From Yponomeuta sedellus (Eukaryota; Arthropoda; Insecta; Lepidoptera; Yponomeutidae): a DNA stretch of 64,000 nucleotides. Positions 25,201 through 34,200 of this stretch are shown here, in pieces. The translations under genes and the position numbers were made by a program. Location: the NCBI GenBank assembly GCA_934045075.1, contig OW203724.1, positions 11,457,473 to 11,521,472 of the forward strand. Reading direction: 5' to 3'. Position 1 is the stretch's first letter; every line of letters starts with the position of its first letter. The notes beneath the pieces are model-generated. The model saw only the letters and a program-made list of their open reading frames with translations, did not search any database and was not told the origin of the DNA.

Positions 25201-28200
25201 AATTGTTGGAAAAACGGCCGCTGATTAATTTGAACCCATAATATACTTGTATGTTGTTGTACCGATTGGCGCTTAAAATGGTCCCAATGGCATTTAGATG
25301 TCAAAACCAACTTTTACTTTGCTTTCCTAACCCTACAAGGTGTATCTGAAATCGTGCTAAATTCATAGAAAAAAATAGTCACGTTACCAACTAATGCAGA
25401 CTAATACATACAGTCTCAAATATACATGGAAACCGAAGATAAATACAACTCTTTTATAGGATGTGAACAGGAATAGACCAAGTTTGGTTGCGTCATTGCT
25501 ATGTACGTATTGGATAGAGACCGAAACCGCGTTGTCAAGTGCGCCGAGCGACAAAGGCAGCAATAAAAAAAAAAAGATGATTCCAGATTTCCCTTCCTAC
25601 TCTTACGGGCTTAACGACAACAACTAATTTCTTTGATAAAGTGAATATGACTCGATTGCAGATTTACACATGGTATCTTGTTAAAGTAATTATAATTTAA
25701 TTATTTGTGTGTTCATGCGTGCGGGTGTGCGAGTTTGTGTGTATGTGTGTGTGTCGGTGTCCATCGATAGAGTAGGAAAATAGAGCGTTATTGGAAAGTT
25801 GCCTACCTTGAGATACTTCTCATTGTCGACCATGTTAACGTTGACGAGCACATCCTCGGAGTCCTCGGCCAGGACGTCCTTATCAGCGAGCGTCAGCACC
25901 ACTTCGCGCTCCTCATCGATCTGCGAGGAAACAATTATTTTCAGTACGCACTTAATAATTCGGGAGGTCATATAACAATGATAGTTTTCTAAGTTACGAA
26001 CATTTGTGACTTTGTAGTAGCAATACCACTTGCCAACGGTGACTGGAAACATCGTGAGGAAGCCGGAGTGTCTGAGGTATTCACATACCCGATCGCTCGA
26101 AATTGCCAATCGGCGGTGGGCTCGCGTGGTAATTAAGCCCATACTACTCTCTGAGCGAAGGCTTGTGCCTTGCAGTGGGACGTATAGGCTAAATTTAATA
26201 TGCACATCAAAGCGTAAGGTCAAAAGGTGAACGCGAATAACTGAGCTGAACGCATCCGATGAACGAAATGAATTTTGGAATTTATTGTATGAAATGTTAT
26301 AAGACCTCACCCGCTCAGCGTATTGCTGGAAAAATCGGAAGGTTCCCAATGACCTAAATAATGATAGAAATCTCGGTGTTTTGTAAACAAAGAACCTCAT
26401 GTGTGTTTGCTCAAATTAGGATTCTTTTTCGATATCAACCCTTGTATGTCCCCACTGCTGGGGCACGGGTCTCTTTCTGCATATCAGCAAGGTTAGTATT
26501 CCTTTCAGTTTTGTTTATTTCGTCCCGCCGTAGTTAGAATATTTTCGGGGCTTAATCGCGTAGTAATTTATTGCTATTTTACCTCGACGTTTCGACGACG
26601 TTACAGTCATCGTGGTCACGAGAAGACTGATAGCTGGCACCCGTTCACATCTTCGGCAGATGAGGTTTCAGACTACCCTCAATCAGCCATCACAAAGCAC
26701 TATTAGGGTTGCGACACACTACACTGACAATGTCGGACGATAAGCCATGCGACTTTTTTCCACTCGAACACATCTTGATGACCGGATCCCACGTTTGCGA
26801 CAGTTTAAAACCACATTCCTGTCCCGCCGACCCGCAGCCCTCCCCACTCACCGCATCCACGTCATGCGCGACCCGCAGCCCCCGCCGCAGCCCCCGCACT
26901 CACCGCGTCCACGTCGTGCGCGACCCGCAGCCCCCGCCGCAGCCCCCGCACTCACCGCGTCCACGTCATGCGCGACCCGCAGCCCCCGCCGTAGCCCCCG
27001 CACTCACCGCGTCCACGTCATGCGCGACCCGCAGCCCCCGCCGTAGCCCCCGCACTCACCGCGTCCACGTCGTGCGCGACCCGCAGCCCCCGCCGCAGCC
27101 CCCGCACTCACCGCGTCCACGTCGTGCGCGACCCACAGCCCCCGCCGCAGCCCCCGCACTCACCGCGTACACGTCGTGCGCGACCCGCAGCCCCCGCACT
27201 CACCGCGTCCACGTCGTGCGCGACCCACAGCCCCCGCCGCAGCCCCCGCACTCACCGCGTACACGTCGTGCGCGACCCGCAGCCCCCGCACTCACCGCGT
27301 CCACGTCGTGCGCGACCCGCAGCCCCCGCACTCACCGCGTCCACGTCGTGCGCGACCCGCAGCCCCCGCACTCACCGCGTCCACGTCGTGCGCGACCCGC
27401 AGCCCCCGCAGCTGGCGGCCGCCGTAGCGCGCGCCGCGCTCGGCCCGCTCGTCGTCGGCCACCAGCGCCGCCACGCCGAACACGGCGTCCATCTCGTCCA
27501 GCATGGCCGCCTGCGGACAGACCGGACCCTTCGATGCTATAATTTGCATCCTTCCCCCTTCCATCTATTCTGCTTTTGTCTACGACGTTTAAGTAGACTG
27601 CTGATAGAAATCTACCAAATACGGAAACAAATTAAATCTATCAATCTTCCAACGAAAACTTTCGTGAGCATTACACACATTATTAATTTACTTGCAACGA
27701 GCGACAGACGATGCGAGCTTCGTCTCTACTCACACGTTCGTTCCTAAGCCCTGCGCATCAGGACGACACCTCGTCGGACTCTCTTTTACTCTCTCTAAGA
27801 CTAAAAAACCAAGCAAGTAAATTAAGGAATAACAACGAAATTAAGTTAATGACGGTAAAGTTTTTTATTCTGGCGGCTTTTGTAATGTCTCATATATTTG
27901 TAATGTCCGTCTTAATTCACCGACCGTCCTGCCGCCTAATCGCATACCCCATAACTTGGTTATTCGCCTGCTCACCATCTTCGACTTTGCTTGATGTTGT
28001 GCTCTGATCACAGATCACCTCCTATAGATACCGCATACAGGGCAAGCGACGCTCACCAAGCATAGGCTCAATTGCCCTTATCCGAAACAATGCTTGTATG
28101 CGCTCCTTCAGTCATGACCAAGAAACAGACCCGTGAGGTGTGTGCGTGAATTAACGTTAGAAAATTATATCCTAACTAAAACAGAGATTTTTAATGCAGT

Positions 28201-31200
28201 TTTGTAGTGTAAAGTGGTGCGGGAAGTCTTCTAAGACTTCCAATTACCAAAAAGATGGAATCACATTCCATCGGTAAGTAAAACCCTCACGAAATATTTT
28301 AATTTTGGCACTGAAGGAAAGGTCAAGATACAGTGGTTCTCTATATTCAATAATTAATAGAACTTGCGCTACGCGTTGATGTCTTTTAAAATTTTCTCTT
28401 TCTCACTTTACGTAATGTAGTTATCCTATTCTAGCAAAATCATACGATACTACTAGGGTTGTGGAATCTTTCGCGCCTAAGTACTTGTCGATGTTTTTTT
28501 ATACTGACAATATTTATTGAGATTATGCAAGGAGGTGATCTGTGTAAGGCAAGCGACGCGCACCACGCATTAGCGCAATAGGTGTGATAAGAAACAAAGC
28601 TTGAATGCGCTCCTTCAGTCGCGACCAAGTTTCAGACCCGCGCGTATTTGGCAATTTACAACAACCTTAAAAATCTTTTGGGATGAAAACAGAAATTTTA
28701 ATGCCGTTTTGTAGCATAAAGTGGTGTGGGAAGTCTTCTAAGACTTTCGACTTGGAGTTATGGCATGGAGTTAGCTTTAGCTGAGACCCTGAATTAACAC
28801 ATAGGCTACGGTTTACTGCGGGAAAATATCTTATTCTCATGTGAAAATCGACAAACACCGCGGGACACAACTAGTAGCAAAATAAAATAAAGCCCAATTT
28901 TGGCGCCTAATTATATAAAATCCGTTTTTCGTCGGAATTGATCCGCTATCATTCATTGCCACCGTATGTATCGATAAGTTGTTATCCTGTGATTTCGACG
29001 TCACATCACTACATCGTTTGTGCTTTCTAGCGCGACCTTGAACTAGCCAATCACACGCCCGCTTGTTTGTTCCCCGCACAGACTAGGTATTTACCGAACC
29101 GGAATAATTTACCAGACCGAACTCACCGAATTTGGAGGAAGGAAAGGTCCTTCCTCCAAATTCGGTGAGTTCGGTCTGGAACAAATGTCGCATCACGCGG
29201 TATCTATTGGGGGTGATCTGTGGCTCTAATCCATGAGTGAATAGCCTAGCATGGTCCTCTCTATGACTTTCCGCTTAACTTTTTCTTTCTCAATATTATA
29301 ACATTTGGGCCAGTGATTTTATAATTTATGGTGCTGTATGTATATTCCCCATATTGTTTTTCTAGTTGGGTAATAAAGTGTACTCTATCTGCTGAGTATA
29401 TAACAAGTCGATTGTACATTTTCATCTACAGAGTTCATCCACTGACCCGTTTGGCTGCCTCCGCCTTCTGCTTTTGTATGTCACGCGACTTATTGACCCA
29501 CGCCGCGGCATCTTCATCGTCAGATCCGTCCGCCAAGAGTGTAGTTTGCAATCTGTAATAATAATAATTATGTACTTAGTTGAATGTACGGGGATATAGG
29601 CTATCCCGCAAATAATTAGTAATAATAGCGGTTAATTAACCATTCATGGATATTTAAAAAGAAATCACCACATATTAGACGATGTAAAAAAAATTAAACA
29701 CTGACGGTGACGGTACTGTAGCATTGTGGGATTAAATTCCACCAAGGTTTAATGATCTAAGCTCTTCTTATTAAGATGCGCATTTCAGCAATAATACTCG
29801 TAATACTTTTTTATTATCTTTTTTTATAAAGCTCTAGCCTAGGTAGGTCTCGACCGACACCTAAACATAACGGTTTCCTATAAAAATAATTCAAACTTGA
29901 CTAGACGGCAGCGCCGGCCAGCTATTAAAAAGAAATATTGTTAAAGTACCTTCTTCCTGTTCAATACTAATTCCAACTAAGCCCAACCTAGCTGACAAAA
30001 TCTTCTCGTAATATTCTCATTCCTTTTTGCAAGGCAAGGATCATCATCCAAGAGATCTCGAGAACGGTACATTTACTGTACGGCAGTACGGCGTTCAGAT
30101 GGTGAGGCAACTAGTAGATTTTACAACAAGTGCACAAAACGAACCACTTTTATCCGATAGCAGCCCGAGCCGCAGGCGAGGGCTGATAGTAATGGCAAGA
30201 GCCGAAGGCGAGGGCTGATAGGAATGTCGAGAGCAAAATGGTTTTGTGGGTGGAGTTATACACTCTGCTTTTCACTTCGATTGCGGGAAAAAAAAACAGT
30301 AGTATAACATAACTCCCGCCACTCCCCAGTACCTCAAGATGCGCCTGGAGTTTTTAAGTGATTCCCACAGTCGGACCTTATGATCATCACAGAATATGAC
30401 GCTGAAGATACCGAGTCACTCGACTAAATTCTTCAGCAGCTCTTTTACAATCACAGCTGTCCAACTGTGGAATGATCCTCCTCTTGCAATAAGAAGCTCG
30501 CCATCTCTCTCTATTTTTAAAGGAAGCGTCAGAGACTACTACTTGAGCACAAAACTGGTACAATAAATATTACCTCTTTCAAATGTTGCGTATGTGTATT
30601 ATATTCATCTATCTTCTTCTCCCGGATGATATTATTTGTATATATTATGTATATTTATTTTATATTTTATTTATGTATTGTATTTATGTAACAGGCAGGA
30701 TAAGGAAATCGATCGCCGCATCGACAACGCCTGGAAGAGCTTCTGGTCTATGAAAGAACTGATGAAGGGAAAGTTACCACTTGCCCTGAAGCGAAAACTC
30801 GTCGACATGTGCATCCTGCCTATCCTAACTTACGGTGCACAAACCTGGTCTTTGACCGAATATCAGAAGTCAAGACTTAAGATTTGCCAGCGGGCAATGG
30901 AGCGCAGTATTCTAGGTGTAAAAAGAATTGACAGGATTCGTAATACAATGCTGCGCTCCAGAACCAAAATTGTCGATGTTGGACCTGCAACCGCTAAGCT
31001 GAAGTGGAACTGGGCGGGTCATCTAAGCCGTATGGGCCCAGAGAGGTGGGCAAAAATCGTCACTGACTGGGTTCCGCGCGACGGATATCGCAAACGTGGC
31101 CGACCCAAGCGGAGATGGCGGGACGACCTTACAACCTTTCTGCCGGACTGGCAGGAAGTGGCCATGAACAGGGAGGAATGGAAGACAAAAGGGGAGGCCT

Positions 31201-34200
31201 TTGCCCAGCAGTGGGACACAATCGAGGCTACATAAAAAAAAAAAAAAAAATTTATGTATTGTCTATGGATGTTTATTAAAATTTGCCTTCTTTTCCTAAT
31301 TATGTCATTAGTTGCACCAACTACCCGTCTTTCAGTTCTTTTGTGTTTTCCATCAAGGGTTGCCTATAAGAAATTACTTTTAGTAATAAGACCGCCAGTT
31401 GTACCTTAATCTGTATCTTCTTATTTTCTAAATTGTAATTCCTGGTGTGCAATAAAGTATATTCATTTAATTTTCATTTCATTTCATAACATCTTCTGTG
31501 GACATTTTTAACAATTTTAGCCAATTGTAGAAATCGATAAACGCATGAAAAAATAAGACCTGTTTCCCGCCGCTTTTTTTAATAATCTTATGACATTGAT
31601 ATTAGGCTTGGGCTGTAGACCTATACAGCCCCTTCAATTTAAATTGTAATTTATATTTTATGCCTTAAAAAACACATTTAATAAGGCAAATAAATTAAAG
31701 TAAATATTATAAAATAACAAATTCTATCTATGAACTTTTTATTGTGATTAGCTAGCTGTATGGCTCATTTAATTTGCCTTAATATAGATACATTTATGAG
31801 TAGAAACGTTAATGCACTTGTGCAGAAAAATCGATTTTGTGTAGTCTTTATACTGCACAAATTATCAATATCAGAGCATGAGAAGTGAAAAGGTTTGTTA
31901 GTCACTGACTTGGTCTCGAGGCTGCGCTTCTCCTTGCGCAGCTGCAGGCGCTCGCGCAGCTTCTCGGCCTTGCGCTGCGCCGCCATGTTGGCGGCCGGCC
32001 GGTGGTAGAACTCCCCGAGGTCGTCTTTCAGCTTGCCGTCGTCTGCGGAACACAAAATAGTGAACTTCTTTGCACAAACTTATTTCTATGTAACGAAATA
32101 CATATTTGGTGCAAAAGTTTACTTAATACTTAGAAGATTATTATTTGGTTTGATTTATAATTTTTCTGAGTTTTCCAGAGTAGTCGACAAGGAACCCCCA
32201 TAGTTTCGCCATGTCAGCCCGTCTGTCTGTCTGCCAAGTTCCTGACCAGCATATTACATTTTGGGCACCGACTCTAAGATATACTTTTAAATACCTAGAT
32301 GTATACGAATTTCCAATTTATCGGTCATATTCGTTAAAATTATTTCTGCGTTTTTAGTGCCTTAGTGCACAGAAGTCGGTTTTTATATTTTATTTTATAA
32401 AACGAAAAACTTCGCACGAAATCCATTGAAAATTACGTTGATGAAGTTGGCGTAAAGCGTGAAATCTGTAAAGCGGACAGGACCCCCTCTGCCTCCGAAA
32501 CCCTTCACTGCGCGTGACCCGACTCGCACTTGGCTGGTTTTTTTATTAGTAATAAAATTAATAGTTTTATGTTGTAGCTTACCATCTGGTGTTTTATCAG
32601 CGACCTCCAGCGGCTTGAGGCCGAGCTTAGCGCGCAGGCGGTTGGTCTCCTCGACGGAGAGGCTCTCCTGGTTGGACCCGCTGGCCACCGGCGGCGACTG
32701 GTCCCGTTCTCGTTCCTCGCTCCTTGCCCTATTGGTATTAAGCAGAGTAAACTAAATTAAAGTAAAGTGAAAATACATTTATTGCCAACACTAAGTTTAC
32801 ATAACAAAAGACATACTTAGATTACGTAAAAACATTATTTTTTAAAAACGTTTTATCCATCTTCTATAATATAAAAATGAATCGCTAAATGTGTTGGTAA
32901 GCGCAAATCTCGAGAGCAGCTGAACCGATTTCGCTAATTCTTTTTTTAGAATATTCCTTGAAGTACGAGGATGGTTTTTACGGAGGGCAAAATAAAAAAA
33001 ATAAAGAATCGACTGTTAGGCGGTACTAAGTTCGCTAGGTCAGCTAGTACTATATAAATGTATATACTCAGGTCAAAATTTATTAAAGACGCTTTATATT
33101 TTATTTCTTTTAGTGTTTGGCCTTGCGAACCTAAATATATCGGACGAAGGTCATGAAAAGGATTGATGTAGAAATTAATCTTTGATCACATACGCCGAAA
33201 ACGCTTTTCAGCATTGTCGTGAGGTCACTTGTGGCCTATTTGATCTCACTGACTTACATGGTATCATCAATGACTGATCCCCAAAAGTTCAGTGTATCTA
33301 CGATCGGTTGGCGTCTCTGTCCCCTGTATTATGTTCCTTGCTGGAGCACTAGTGACAACGGTTACGCACGCAAGCTTATGGTTGGGTTATTTAAATGCTA
33401 TACTACAGTATTTAAGAGAAGTCTTTAACGAGTGCATCCTGCCAGTTTTAACCTACGGAGTCGAGATGGGAACCCTGATGCAAGGTCCAGTTGACCGATT
33501 CAAAGTCGCTAAGCGTGCTATGGAACAGGCTATGTTCAGAGTCTATTTGTCAGAACACTTAAGAAATTCACATAACATTCGTTAAAGAACTAAGATCAAT
33601 TACACAACCTATAAAATTGGCAAGTTGAAGTGGTAGAGGGCTGGTCACATGTCCTTACGAACAGCTTCGAATCAGACAAATCTTTCCGGTTTTCATAATA
33701 ATTGTCGATGAAGTTAATATTAACGGTGCCAGGGAGAATTTACGTACCTCTCATCGCGCTCTCGCTCCCGATGCCTTTCTTCGCGCATGCGCCGATCCCG
33801 CTCGGCGCTGCTGCTGCGGCTGCGGCTGACGTCATCCAGATCCAGGTGAGAGTCCACCGGCACTTCTTCGACTAGAACAAGAGTGCGGGCATGTTAGAGC
33901 AGTTTAACTCAGACGAAGGAAACGGTGGCCTTTTGTCTTGTCACGAAATAAATTAAAGTATAATAGAGCAGTGGTTCCTAAACTTTTCAGAGTCTGAAAA
34001 TACCGCCACTTTCCTATTCCACTGTCGTAAATTTCCTAGATATGATATAGTTACTTATGACACTCCATTTTAGAGGTATAAGATCAGTACAAATGTTTTT
34101 TTGTAAATATCAGTACAAATGTTTTTATTTAAATAAGATAATATCGACCTTCTAACGGTCGTTTCACACGTGAATAAAAATTTAATATTTTTTTTATACC

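Noticed and set aside
25690..26400. 236-residue minus-strand ORF around SART1 exon 7
   Set aside because: Only 25807-25920 is coding ([11 protein letters not shown] to NEKYLK); the rest is chance-open intron containing a SINE tail and GT repeat.
26709..27747. Long plus-strand open frames rich in Pro/Arg/His across the GC-rich array
   Set aside because: They arise from reading the SART1 exon/donor minisatellite on the wrong strand; the repeated unit is explained by the minus-strand exon 6 end.
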